From NCBI GenBank assembly GCA_034435835.1, contig DAOTWF010000002.1, forward strand, positions 1 to 64,000: a stretch of 64,000 bases of DNA, read 5' to 3'. The notes beneath the pieces are model-generated. The model was given only the letters and a program-made list of their open reading frames with translations, made no database searches and was not told the origin of the DNA. The stretch is from CALJTV01 sp034435835. Lineage in GTDB: Bacteria; Chloroflexota; Dehalococcoidia; GIF9; UBA5629. The position numbers and the translations under genes are program-made. Shown piece after piece: positions 7,296-15,911 of this stretch; within the stretch, counting starts at the first letter, position 1, and each line of letters begins with the position of its first letter.

Positions 7296-8195
7296 ATGGT
7301 TACTCAGAAAAATATCAGCCCGAAACAATCAGCGGTGCTCAATGCCACCAAACGCAGGGAGTTCGCATATCTATATACCAGGCAACACAAGAGGTTCAGG
7401 ACGATAGTCGACATAGGTGGTGTGAAGGTGGGAAACCGGGAACTGGCGATAATCGCTGGACCCTGCTCTGTGGAGAGCGCCGAGCAGATATTGCGCATCG
7501 CCCGAGAGGTGAAGGCTGCGGGTGCTAATCTGCTCCGTGGCGGTGCCTTCAAGCCGCGCACCTCACCGTACGATTTTCAGGGACTGGGAGAAACGGGACT
7601 GCAATACCTCAGAGAGGCAGCAAGGGAAACAGGTCTCAAGGTGGTCACCGAGATACTTGACCCACGCCATGTCGAACTTGTGACAAGGTACGCTGACTGC
7701 CTCCAGATCGGCTCGCGCAACATGCAAAACTATCCGTTGCTCCGCGAGGTGGGGAAAAGCAACAAACCTGTTTTGCTCAAACGCGGACTGTCAGCCACCT
7801 ATGAGGAGTTTCTGCTGGCAGCGGAATACATAATGGCTGAGGGCAATGCTCAGTTGGTACTCTGCGAACGAGGCGTACGGGGTCTGCCCAGCGAGCTCCG
7901 CTTCACGCTGGACCTGAACGCTGTCCCCTACCTTAAGGAAAGGACACATCTGCCAATAATAGTTGACCCCAGCCACGGCACAGGCGATGCCCGCCTGGTG
8001 CCGGCGATGAGCCGGGCAGCCGTAGCCTGCGGCGCCGACGGCGTCATCATCGAGACCCATTATTCGCCGTCGGAATCGGCAAGCGATGCAAGACAGACCA
8101 TCTCAACAGACGAACTTGCAGCTTTAGTCAGGGAACTGGCACAAATAGCCCGGGCTGTGGGGAAAAGGGTCTGCTTGCCAGAAGAAGGGCGCTAG
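7296..8195 (+). CDS. aroF: 3-deoxy-7-phosphoheptulonate synthase (DAHP synthase)
   Basis: This 299-residue cytoplasmic enzyme condenses phosphoenolpyruvate and erythrose-4-phosphate, the first step of the shikimate pathway. Family blocks are clear: IIAGPCSVES, GGAFKPRTSPYDFQGLG, QIGSRNMQNYPLL, PVLLKRG, CERG and PIIVDPSHGTG. It is of the Bacillus/Thermotoga type I-beta and lacks a full N-terminal ferredoxin-like feedback domain; only about 35 residues precede the barrel. Feedback inhibition may therefore be weak, while the upstream Trp/Phe attenuator can give control at transcription. GGAGG lies about six bases before the ATG. Confidence 0.95.
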   Translation: MVTQKNISPKQSAVLNATKRREFAYLYTRQHKRFRTIVDIGGVKVGNRELAIIAGPCSVESAEQILRIAREVKAAGANLLRGGAFKPRTSPYDFQGLGETGLQYLREAARETGLKVVTEILDPRHVELVTRYADCLQIGSRNMQNYPLLREVGKSNKPVLLKRGLSATYEEFLLAAEYIMAEGNAQLVLCERGVRGLPSELRFTLDLNAVPYLKERTHLPIIVDPSHGTGDARLVPAMSRAAVACGADGVIIETHYSPSESASDARQTISTDELAALVRELAQIARAVGKRVCLPEEGR

Positions 8196-8205
8196 CCCTG
8201 AGATA

Positions 8206-9297
8206 TCAGGACCAGGCTTTTATCTGTATTTTCACTACAGTCCCTTTACCGAGGACCGAATAAACATCAAAGGCTCCACCCAGTAACCTCACCTCCTGCT
8301 CAATCCTTGCTAGGCCCAGCTTGCCCTGCGATACCAAGTCGTCCAGCCTTTCCGGCACGGAAAAACCAGAGCCGTTGTCTTCCACCGTCACCTGGAACTC
8401 GCTGGAAAGGAAGTCCAGCGTGACCACAGCCAGAGAAGCTTTGGAATGACTGACCACATTGCGCAATGCCTCCTGCACCGCACGGAACAGTACGGGCTCT
8501 ATCTCCGGCGGCAACCTGTGCTCCCTGCCATTTACCCTTACCTCGACTTTTACGCCGCTCTGACTGCTCACCTGGTCAGCCAGCCAGCGCAGCGCTGGCA
8601 ACAGCCCGGCATTGTCCAATATCCTGGAACCAAGACCATAGCTTAACCTTCTGACATCGTCCACCGTGCGCAGGAGCATGACTAAAACTTCTTCCATCTG
8701 TTTTTTAACATCTGGAGAGACTCTCCCATGGTTGCCAGCTTCCAGCGCGTGTATACGGTTAGCAATTACTAGCAACGACTGGATGACCCTGTCGTGCAAC
8801 TCACGCGCCAGATGCTTGCGCTCGTACTCGTGGACCTTGACGATCTGGCTTATCGGTGGGTGCCTGACCGCCCGCGCTGGAACAGGGTTGTAGTCCAGCG
8901 CCATCAGCAAGCCCAGCAGCAGGGAAACCAGGTGGAAAAGCCCCACACCAAGCCAGAACGCCAGGTCCGGAGCTTCCTTCAGCAGTTGCGGCAAGGTGGC
9001 TGCTACAGATACTACCCAGGTACCAAAAACGCCGCGGACGCGGAATATTGCGCCAGCATAAAGTATGGGGAACAGAAAGAGAAAGCTGAGCACAAAAGCA
9101 TATACGCCTCTGAACTTGAAAACATCGCTGAACAGCGGGAACCACCTTTCCACGCCCAAGGAGCTGGCATTGTACAGCACAATAAGCCCCACCATCATAA
9201 AGACAATGCCCCAGAAATGGGGTATCGCCAGGATCTGCTTTGCCCTGTCACCTAAAACCTCTGCAGCCAGCCAGACACGCGGTTCCTTGCCCTTCAT
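8206..9297 (-). CDS. NarL-family sensor histidine kinase, membrane-bound
   Basis: This 363-residue kinase has about four predicted membrane helices in residues 30-135 and no large extracytoplasmic domain, so it may sense something in or at the membrane. A HisKA_3 dimerisation/phosphoacceptor region follows, with His168 in ARELHDRVIQS. The HATPase domain has QEALRNVVSHS (N box) and DNGSGF (G1). Its ATG overlaps the response-regulator stop by four bases (ATGA), so the two are translationally coupled. The stimulus is unknown. Confidence 0.92.
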   Translation of the reverse strand: MKGKEPRVWLAAEVLGDRAKQILAIPHFWGIVFMMVGLIVLYNASSLGVERWFPLFSDVFKFRGVYAFVLSFLFLFPILYAGAIFRVRGVFGTWVVSVAATLPQLLKEAPDLAFWLGVGLFHLVSLLLGLLMALDYNPVPARAVRHPPISQIVKVHEYERKHLARELHDRVIQSLLVIANRIHALEAGNHGRVSPDVKKQMEEVLVMLLRTVDDVRRLSYGLGSRILDNAGLLPALRWLADQVSSQSGVKVEVRVNGREHRLPPEIEPVLFRAVQEALRNVVSHSKASLAVVTLDFLSSEFQVTVEDNGSGFSVPERLDDLVSQGKLGLARIEQEVRLLGGAFDVYSVLGKGTVVKIQIKAWS

Positions 9298-9974
9298 CGG
9301 ACATCGTCCATCGATATAATACCCTTCTGTAAACAGAAAGCCACCGCCTCGGTGCGGCTACTCACCCCCAGTTTGGCAAAAATGTCGGTCAGATACCCCT
9401 TCACCGTCCTTACGCTCAAGCCCAGCGTGGCAGCTATATCGCTGTTAGGCATTCCACGGGCTACCAGCCTCAGAACTTCCAGTTCTCGGGGGGTCAGCCG
9501 CTCGCCAGGATCCAGAGATAGACGAGGTGGTCGGTAACAGGACACATGCCGCAATAGAGAGTTGCCCGCCGACCGCGAAAGCACCATGTCACCGGCAGCG
9601 ACTGTGCGCACTGCCCACACCACCTCCTTGTCGAAAATACCCTTGGTCAAATACCCCAGGGCACCAGCCAGCAACACTTCAGCGATGGTGGCATCATCGT
9701 CATGTACTGTCAGCGCCAGCACTGCTGTCTCCGGGGAGACCATCCTTACCCGCCGAGTTGCATCAGCACCACCCATCCCCGGCAGGCTCACATCCATAAT
9801 CACCACATCAGGACGTAACTCCTCAACCATTGCCACGGCACTGGCACCATCGCCAGTCTCTGCCACAACCTCCATGTCGTGTTCCTTTTCCAGAACAGCA
9901 CGGAGTGCCTGGCGTATCAGAGGATGGTCATCAACTATAAGAACAGTAATTTTCTCCGGCTTTGGTGTGCTCAC
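9294..9974 (-). CDS. NarL/LuxR-family response regulator
   Basis: This 226-residue DNA-binding regulator has a canonical receiver: Asp15/Asp16 acidic pair, Asp61 phosphoacceptor (VVIMDVSLPG), Thr89 and Lys111 (YLTKG). A LuxR-type HTH follows (LTPRELEVLRLVARG, then NSDIAATLGLSVRTVKGYL). It is the first gene of a two-gene operon with the histidine kinase. It is divergent from the acp-fab cluster; control of that cluster is possible but not shown. Confidence 0.94.
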   Translation of the reverse strand: MSTPKPEKITVLIVDDHPLIRQALRAVLEKEHDMEVVAETGDGASAVAMVEELRPDVVIMDVSLPGMGGADATRRVRMVSPETAVLALTVHDDDATIAEVLLAGALGYLTKGIFDKEVVWAVRTVAAGDMVLSRSAGNSLLRHVSCYRPPRLSLDPGERLTPRELEVLRLVARGMPNSDIAATLGLSVRTVKGYLTDIFAKLGVSSRTEAVAFCLQKGIISMDDVR

Positions 9975-10111
9975 TTATCTCCTGACAACCAAACCAGCAT
10001 TGAAAAGGCACTCTTCCCCAGCACCTAAAATTGTATTCTCGCCGCCCATGGGATGCAAGTCCCCCGACTTTTGTCCGTCAGGGTGAATGGGAGGACGGGT
10101 TCGGAAGTACC

Positions 10112-10140
10112 TTGTACACATCGGACAAACAGGTTAAGCT
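10112..10140 (+). promoter_or_regulatory. possible promoter of the acp-fab cluster
   Basis: TTGTAC and TAAGCT are separated by 17 bp, about 60 bp before the acp start. A wide inverted repeat TTTGTCCG (10070-10077) / CGGACAAA (10122-10129) overlaps this promoter and could be an operator. Both calls are weak. Confidence 0.35.
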
Positions 10141-10202
10141 AAGTATTCACACACAATCTATCCGGAGATATCGTTAGTCGGCAACCGGAGGTGAACCAGG
10201 GT

Positions 10203-10454
10203 ATGGATATACTCGAATTGGTCAAAAAAGCCATCTGCAAGGTGGAGCCAGGGCTGGATGAAAGCAAAATAGTCCCGGCTGCGTTGCTGAAGGAAGACCT
10301 GGACCTTGACTCCCTAGACAGGGTGGAGCTGGCGCTGGCGCTTGAGGACGAACTGGGTCTTTACCTTCAAGACGAGGAGATGAGAAACATTTTCACTGTG
10401 GGGGATATAGTGGCGCTGATCGAATCAAAACTTAAGGTAGAGAAAACGAGCTAA
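10203..10454 (+). CDS. acpP: acyl carrier protein
   Basis: This acidic 83-residue helical protein carries the growing acyl chain on 4'-phosphopantetheine. The attachment serine is in DLDLDSLDRVEL (Ser37 from this start). ATG 10203 is chosen because GGAGGTG lies ten bases upstream; the GTG at 10191 overlaps that Shine-Dalgarno. It heads a cluster with two ketoacyl synthases, an enoyl reductase and a malonyl transacylase, as expected for fatty-acid synthesis. Confidence 0.93.
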   Translation: MDILELVKKAICKVEPGLDESKIVPAALLKEDLDLDSLDRVELALALEDELGLYLQDEEMRNIFTVGDIVALIESKLKVEKTS

Positions 10455-10468
10455 GTCAGCGGACTGAG

Positions 10469-11719
10469 GTGAGCAAACGGCGGGTCGTCATAACGGGCAC
10501 GGGGATGGTGACGCCTCTAGGTACAGGTGTGGACAAAAATTGGGCAGCCCTCTGTGAAGGAAAGTCTGGCATCGGACATATCACCCGCTTCGATGCCTCT
10601 TCTCTAAAATGCCAGATAGCCGGCGAGGTGACAGATTTCCACGCTAGAGACTTTGTGGACGAAAAGTTCATCAAGCGGTTTGACCCGTTCATCCAGTATG
10701 CCATGGCGGCATCGGTGATGGCATTAGAGGACGCCGGCGTCAGACCGGGTCAGTATGACCCAAACCGCATAGGTGTGGTAATTGGAACAGCATGTGGCAC
10801 CAACTCGTACTTTGAAAGCGCCCACAGTCTGGTATTGCAAGGTGATTTAAGAAAAGTGCCACCCTTTTTTCTGCTAAACGATTCAGGAAATATGGTCTCA
10901 GCAGTGGTGGCTATCAGGTTCGGAGCTAAAGGTCCCAACCACTGCCCTATGGAAGCCTGTGCAGCAGGGACGAGTGCCATAGGCACCGCCTTCAGGCTAA
11001 TCCAGAACGGAGAGGCTGACATGGTCATCGCCGGTGGCGCCGACGCCGGCATCACACCCACATGCATCGCTTCTCTTGACAACCTGGGTGCCCTCACCAC
11101 TGGGTGGAACAGTCAGCCAGAAAGAGCCAGCCGCCCTTTCGACGCCAACCGGGACGGTTTTGTCACCAGCGAAGGTAGCGGGGTAGTTGTACTGGAAGCT
11201 CTAGACACAGCACTGAGAAGAGATGCCAGAATATACGGTGAAATCATCGGATATGCCAGGAACTGCGATGCCTACCACTACACCTCGCCGACACCTGACG
11301 GAGAGGGCCAGGCAGAATGCATGCGTCTGGCGCTTAAGGATGCCGGAATAGCACCCGGAGACGTGGACTACATAAATGCGCACGGCACCTCCACGGTACT
11401 CAACGACATCGCCGAAACCATGGCGATAAAAAAGGCCTTCGGTAGCCATGCCCGGAAACTGGCAATAAGCTCCAACAAGTCCATGACGGGACATATGTGG
11501 GGGGCTTCCGGCGCCGCAGAAGTTATCTTTTCACTCCTCACCATCAGGGAGGGCATAATCCCGCCCACTATCAACTACGAGACTCCGGATCCAGAGTGTG
11601 ACCTGGACTACGTGCCCAACAAAGCAAGAAAGGCAAAGGTAAACATTGCTGTCTCAAACTCTTTCGGCTTCGGTGGCGTCAATGCCGTTTTGGTGCTGAA
11701 AAAGCTGGAAGGAGTATAG
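10469..11719 (+). CDS. fabF: 3-oxoacyl-ACP synthase II, first copy
   Basis: This 416-residue condensing enzyme elongates acyl-ACP with malonyl-ACP. The thiolase-fold triad is complete: Cys164 in EACAAGTSAIG, His305 in NAHGTSTVLND and His342 in SMTGHMWGASGA. The GTG start lies 14 bases after the acp stop. It is followed five bases later by a second, diverged fabF with its own intact triad. The two may differ in chain length or act as a heterodimer; Cys in both argues against a chain-length-factor partner. Confidence 0.95.
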   Translation: MSKRRVVITGTGMVTPLGTGVDKNWAALCEGKSGIGHITRFDASSLKCQIAGEVTDFHARDFVDEKFIKRFDPFIQYAMAASVMALEDAGVRPGQYDPNRIGVVIGTACGTNSYFESAHSLVLQGDLRKVPPFFLLNDSGNMVSAVVAIRFGAKGPNHCPMEACAAGTSAIGTAFRLIQNGEADMVIAGGADAGITPTCIASLDNLGALTTGWNSQPERASRPFDANRDGFVTSEGSGVVVLEALDTALRRDARIYGEIIGYARNCDAYHYTSPTPDGEGQAECMRLALKDAGIAPGDVDYINAHGTSTVLNDIAETMAIKKAFGSHARKLAISSNKSMTGHMWGASGAAEVIFSLLTIREGIIPPTINYETPDPECDLDYVPNKARKAKVNIAVSNSFGFGGVNAVLVLKKLEGV

Positions 11720-11724
11720 CACCG

Positions 11725-12963
11725 GTGATTATGAACAACCGAGTGGTCGTAACCGGCTACGGGGCAGTCACTCCATTGGGTACAAACGTTGAGGACACCT
11801 GGCAAAACCTGATAGGCGGCAAAACCGGGGTGGACTATATCTCTCTGTTTGACGCCAGCAATTTCCCCATCAGAATAGCAGCAGAAGTAAAGGGCTTCGA
11901 CCCGCTCAAATACCTTGACCCCTCGACAGCCAAATACACTGACAGGTTCACTCACTTCGCCGTCGCAGCCAGTCTGCAGGCTATGGAAAATGCTAAACTC
12001 AGAGTGGATGATAGCAACAGGTACGATATCGGCATCATTATAGGGAGCGGCATCGGTGGCTTAACCACACTATCACGACAGATGGAGACCCTTCAGACTA
12101 AAGGTCCCAGCAGAATAAGTCCCTATCTGGTCCCCATGATGATAGCTGACAACGCTCCGAGCCGTCTATCGATCATCTTTGGTATAAAAGGTGTCAATTT
12201 CAGCCTTGCCACTGCTTGTTCCACAGGCGCGGATGCCATAGGGCTGGCTTACCGGCTCATCAAATTCGGCGTTTACCAAGTGATGATTGCAGGCGGCGCA
12301 GATGCTGCCATAACCCCGATAGGTATTGCCGGTTTTGCCCAGGCTGGTGCACTCTCAAAAAACCCAGATCCATCGAAGGCTTCCAGACCGTTTGACGCCA
12401 GGCGCGATGGCTTTGTCATCGGGGAGGGCGCCGGGATTATGGTGCTGGAGAGTCTGGAACACGCCCGGTCAAGAGATGCTACCATACTCGCTGAAATCGC
12501 TGGCTATGGTGCCACATCGGACGCCTTCCACATCACTCAACCTGCTGAAGATGCAGAGGCGGCTGCCAAAGCAATACAGCTTTCGCTGGCAGGGCTGCAT
12601 TGCGATCATGTCGATTACATAAACGCCCACGGCACATCAACACCATTGAACGATGTCACTGAAACTAAGGCAATTAAGAAGGTCTTCGGCAAAAGGGCTT
12701 ATGAGATACCTGTAAGCTCTACTAAGTCTATGTTGGGGCACATGCTCGGCGCCGCTGGTGCAGTAGAAGCCATCATCTGCTGTAAAGTGATAGCCGAGGG
12801 GATTATTCCACCGACCATAAACCTTGAACATCCAGACGCTGAATGTGACCTAGACTACGTACCCGGAAAAGCTAGAGAGAAAAACGTGAGGCTTGCCCTG
12901 TCCAACTCTTTCGGGTTCGGAGGACACAACTCTGTCCTGGCAATAAGCAGGTTTGAACCATAA
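11725..12963 (+). CDS. fabF: 3-oxoacyl-ACP synthase II, second copy
   Basis: This 412-residue ketoacyl synthase has Cys165 (ATACSTGADAIG), His302 (NAHGTSTPLND) and His339 (SMLGHMLGAAGA). The GTG at 11725 has AAGGAG ten bases upstream; an ATG two codons later is the alternative. It is clearly diverged from the upstream copy across the whole length, so it is an old paralog and not a recent duplication. Confidence 0.95.
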   Translation: MIMNNRVVVTGYGAVTPLGTNVEDTWQNLIGGKTGVDYISLFDASNFPIRIAAEVKGFDPLKYLDPSTAKYTDRFTHFAVAASLQAMENAKLRVDDSNRYDIGIIIGSGIGGLTTLSRQMETLQTKGPSRISPYLVPMMIADNAPSRLSIIFGIKGVNFSLATACSTGADAIGLAYRLIKFGVYQVMIAGGADAAITPIGIAGFAQAGALSKNPDPSKASRPFDARRDGFVIGEGAGIMVLESLEHARSRDATILAEIAGYGATSDAFHITQPAEDAEAAAKAIQLSLAGLHCDHVDYINAHGTSTPLNDVTETKAIKKVFGKRAYEIPVSSTKSMLGHMLGAAGAVEAIICCKVIAEGIIPPTINLEHPDAECDLDYVPGKAREKNVRLALSNSFGFGGHNSVLAISRFEP

Positions 12964-13045
12964 TGGTAGTAAATAAATTGGAACAGTCATCGGTGAAACA
13001 ATATACGTGGAAAATGACCGATGCCCCCTGCCATAGAGGTTAGCA

Positions 13046-13999
13046 ATGTTAGGTAATTTTGGCATCTGTGAGCTGCTGGGTATTAAATACCCGATCATTC
13101 AGGGCGGGATGGCATGGCTGGGAACATTTGAACTGGTGTCAGCGGTATCCAATGCCGGTGGTCTCGGGATAATCGGCAGTGGGGATGCACCGCCCGATTG
13201 GTTGAGGAGACAGATTAGGTCTACTAAAGAGAACACAGATAAACCTTTTGGCGTTAATATTATGCTGATGTCGCCATTTGTGAAGGAGAACCTCCAAATA
13301 ATAATAGAGGAGCAGGTCAAGATAGTCACATTTGGTGGCGGGAACCCCGGATCTTATATTCCTGCGTTGAAAGAAGCCGGCATCAAGTCACTGCCGGTGG
13401 TCTCCAGCGTGGCACTGGCGCGCCGGCTGGAGAGACTGGGGGCAGATGCTATAATCGCTGAAGGCATGGAGTCCGGCGGGCACATCGGTGAAACAACTAC
13501 AATGGCGCTGGTGCCCCAGGTGGTCCAGAGCGTGAAACTGCCGGTAATAGCGGCTGGTGGGATAGCCGATGGGCACGGTCTGATAGCTGCGCTCGCCCTG
13601 GGTGCCCAGGGTGTCCAGATGGGGACCCGTTTCATCTGCTCTCAGGAATGCATTGCCCATCCTAAATTCAAGGAGCAGATTGTCCAGGCAACTGACCGTT
13701 CCACCGTGGTCACCGGCGAGTCCACCGGACATCCTGTCCGCTGCCTGGAAAACAGGCTGACCAGAGAGTTCAGGACGCGTGAAAAAGCCGGGGCATCTGT
13801 AGAGGAACTTGAGACATTTGGCAGGGGCAGACTGAAATTGGGCATAATCGACGGCAATATTGAAGAGGGCTCCCTTATGGCGGGACAGATAGCCGGACTG
13901 ATAAAAGATATAAAGCCTGTAAAAGAAATTATCGAGTCCATAATGGCTGAAGCCGAGGAAATCATCGACAGTCTGTACAGGTTCAAGATTGGAGATTAA
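13046..13999 (+). CDS. fabK: enoyl-ACP reductase II, FMN-dependent
   Basis: This 317-residue TIM-barrel flavoprotein belongs to the nitronate monooxygenase/FabK family. It reduces the trans-2-enoyl-ACP double bond, the last step of each elongation cycle. Visible blocks are YPIIQGGMAWLG, VSNAGGLGIIGSG, FGVNIML, AEGMESGGHIG and VIAAGGIADG followed by GAQGVQMGTRF. Its place between fabF and fabD favours FabK over a nitronate monooxygenase. Its end overlaps the chosen fabD start by 11 bases. Confidence 0.9.
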   Translation: MLGNFGICELLGIKYPIIQGGMAWLGTFELVSAVSNAGGLGIIGSGDAPPDWLRRQIRSTKENTDKPFGVNIMLMSPFVKENLQIIIEEQVKIVTFGGGNPGSYIPALKEAGIKSLPVVSSVALARRLERLGADAIIAEGMESGGHIGETTTMALVPQVVQSVKLPVIAAGGIADGHGLIAALALGAQGVQMGTRFICSQECIAHPKFKEQIVQATDRSTVVTGESTGHPVRCLENRLTREFRTREKAGASVEELETFGRGRLKLGIIDGNIEEGSLMAGQIAGLIKDIKPVKEIIESIMAEAEEIIDSLYRFKIGD

Positions 14000-14948
14000 A
14001 GGAGAATTAAACAAGAAAACAGCTTTCTTATTCCCCGGGCAGGGCTCGCAACGGGTGGGCATGGGCAAGGACCTCTGGCTAAACTGCGAGTCCGCTAGAG
14101 AGGTCTTCGACGAAGCCGACCAGGTACTTGGCTTGCCATTGTCCCGCCTTTGCTTTGAGGGCCCTGAAGAGGAACTAACCCAGACACAGAACGCCCAGCC
14201 GGCGGTGCTGACCGTCAGCATTGCCTGTTTTAAAGCAGCCCAGGAAATGTATGGAGCTGCTCTGCCACAGCCGGCATTCGTCGCCGGGCACAGTCTAGGT
14301 GAATATACTGCCCTGGTCGCCGCTGGCTCGATCAGCTTCCCCGATGCTCTGCGTCTAGTTCGCGAACGGGGGCGGCTGATGAACGAAGCTGGCAAGCAAT
14401 GCCCCGGTGGGATGCTGGCAATACTTGGCCTCGACGAGAAGGTGGTAAGAGAGGTCTGCGACATTGCCGATGTGGAAATTTCCAACATTAACTCACCGGA
14501 ACAAATCGTGATCAGTGGAGCACAGGAGAAACTTGCCAAAGCCAAGGAATTAGCTACAGCGAGAGGTGCCCGGCGGGCCATCCCACTAAAAGTGAGCAGC
14601 GCCTTCCATTCGAGGCTCATGGCAAGAGCAGCAGAAGAACTGAGACGCGCTATAGAGGGGACAACCATAAATGACCCTGCAATTCCACTGGTCGCCAACA
14701 CCAGCGGTAAGGTACTTACTAGAGCAACAGAGGTGAGGCAGGAACTGTTAGAACAGCTTATGCACTGCGTACAGTGGCTTGCCTGCACCAGAACCATGTT
14801 GCACGCTGGCACCACCCTGTTTTTCGAAATGGGTCCAGGTCAAGTGCTCGCCGGGCTGTTGAGACGCATAGACCCTTCTGCACAAGCATACAATATAAGC
14901 AGCCTTGAAGACTTAGTCAGACTAGCAGAGGCGCTAAAAAGGATGTAA
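13989..14948 (+). CDS. fabD: malonyl-CoA:ACP transacylase
   Basis: This 319-residue enzyme transfers malonyl from CoA to ACP. The motif FLFPGQGSQ, nucleophile Ser102 in GHSLGEYTAL, and His207 in SSAFHSRLM are present. No ATG or GTG is available at the 5' end. TTG 13989, inside the fabK end, is the only usable standard start, although a strong AAAGGAG lies just after it with no start codon behind it. The true initiation codon is therefore uncertain. Confidence 0.92.
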   Translation: MEIKGELNKKTAFLFPGQGSQRVGMGKDLWLNCESAREVFDEADQVLGLPLSRLCFEGPEEELTQTQNAQPAVLTVSIACFKAAQEMYGAALPQPAFVAGHSLGEYTALVAAGSISFPDALRLVRERGRLMNEAGKQCPGGMLAILGLDEKVVREVCDIADVEISNINSPEQIVISGAQEKLAKAKELATARGARRAIPLKVSSAFHSRLMARAAEELRRAIEGTTINDPAIPLVANTSGKVLTRATEVRQELLEQLMHCVQWLACTRTMLHAGTTLFFEMGPGQVLAGLLRRIDPSAQAYNISSLEDLVRLAEALKRM

Positions 14949-14961
14949 CACGGAGGCAAAG

Positions 14962-15732
14962 GTGAGCATTGATTACATGAAAGAAGGCAAGGTCGCCATC
15001 ATCACCCTGAACCGCCCGGAGTCGTTGAATGCGATTACTCCGGAGATGCTCCGCCAGTTAAGCGAAGTACTTATTGACTTCAGAGACGACGAGCAGCTTA
15101 TGGTAGGTATCATTACCGGCGCTGGAGAAAAAGCATTTTCCATCGGGGCTGACATAGGAATTATGCTGCCTGAGATGAAAAAAGCAAGGGCACAAAAGTC
15201 ACCGGAGCCGCCGACCATAATGTGCGGACTGGTAACCTGGAAACCGTTGATCGCCGCCATAAACGGTGCCTGTCTGGGCGGGGGACTGGAGCTGGCTCTT
15301 GCCTGCGATCTACGTATAGCCTCTGAAAACGCTACCTTTGGTATGCCGGAGGTGACGCTGGGGCTGATACCAGGCTGGGGAGGGACGCAGAGGTTGCCAA
15401 GAGCCATCCCGTTGGCTAAGGCAACAGAGATGCTGCTCACTGGCCGTCCTATTAACGCCCAGGAGGCTTACCGAATAGGACTGGTCAACCGGCTTGTGCC
15501 TCTGCCGCAGCTGATGTCCACAGCCAGACAACTGGCGGAGCTGTTGTGCAAGCCAGCCCCCATGGCAGTACGCGCAGCCAAACAGGCCATTCTGCAGGGC
15601 ATAGAGCTCACTCTGGAAGAGGGTCTCGACTTAGAGAGGCGGTTGAACGATGCTCTGCTATCCACAGAAGACTTCGAGGAGGGGTGCAGGGCAGCCCTGG
15701 AACACAGGAGGCCCGTGTTCAAAGGGAAGTAG
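14962..15732 (+). CDS. enoyl-CoA hydratase/isomerase (crotonase family)
   Basis: This 256-residue crotonase has the oxyanion-hole blocks GADIGIM and NGACLGGGLELALACD. The two catalytic-type glutamates are in GGLELAL and MPEVTLGLIPGWGG, so hydratase activity is likely. The GTG start has GGAGG five bases upstream, 13 bases after fabD. The cluster contains no fabZ, so it might serve fatty-acid synthesis or acyl-CoA metabolism; the substrate is not known. Confidence 0.9.
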   Translation: MSIDYMKEGKVAIITLNRPESLNAITPEMLRQLSEVLIDFRDDEQLMVGIITGAGEKAFSIGADIGIMLPEMKKARAQKSPEPPTIMCGLVTWKPLIAAINGACLGGGLELALACDLRIASENATFGMPEVTLGLIPGWGGTQRLPRAIPLAKATEMLLTGRPINAQEAYRIGLVNRLVPLPQLMSTARQLAELLCKPAPMAVRAAKQAILQGIELTLEEGLDLERRLNDALLSTEDFEEGCRAALEHRRPVFKGK

Positions 15733-15857
15733 CTCCATATGGAAAAGCCCAGAGAACAAGATTTCCGAGAGCAGGACTGCCCAAACAATCAAACGCCGAT
15801 CACCGCCAGCGATCAATTACCCCGCAACCCTGAGCCAAACCGAGTCCAATCGGAGCT

Positions 15858-15885
15858 TTGGCATCATTAGCTTTTGTGATAAAAT
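15858..15885 (+). promoter_or_regulatory. promoter of the HtrA-like protease
   Basis: TTGGCA, a 16-bp spacer and TAAAAT (preceded by TGTGA) predict transcription from about 15892, just before AAGGAG at 15894-15899. Confidence 0.5.
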
Positions 15886-15911
15886 TTTACGTTAAGGAGC
15901 CGGAACTTGAT

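Noticed and set aside
10070..10129. Inverted repeat TTTGTCCG/CGGACAAA upstream of acp as a NarL-type operator
   Set aside because: The 44-bp gap is wide and it does not match NarL heptamers; kept only as a note on the promoter.
13388..14815. Long antisense reading frame (475 codons) opposite fabK and fabD
   Set aside because: It lies wholly opposite two well-conserved genes, has Ser/Cys-rich shadow composition, and no RBS or family motif.
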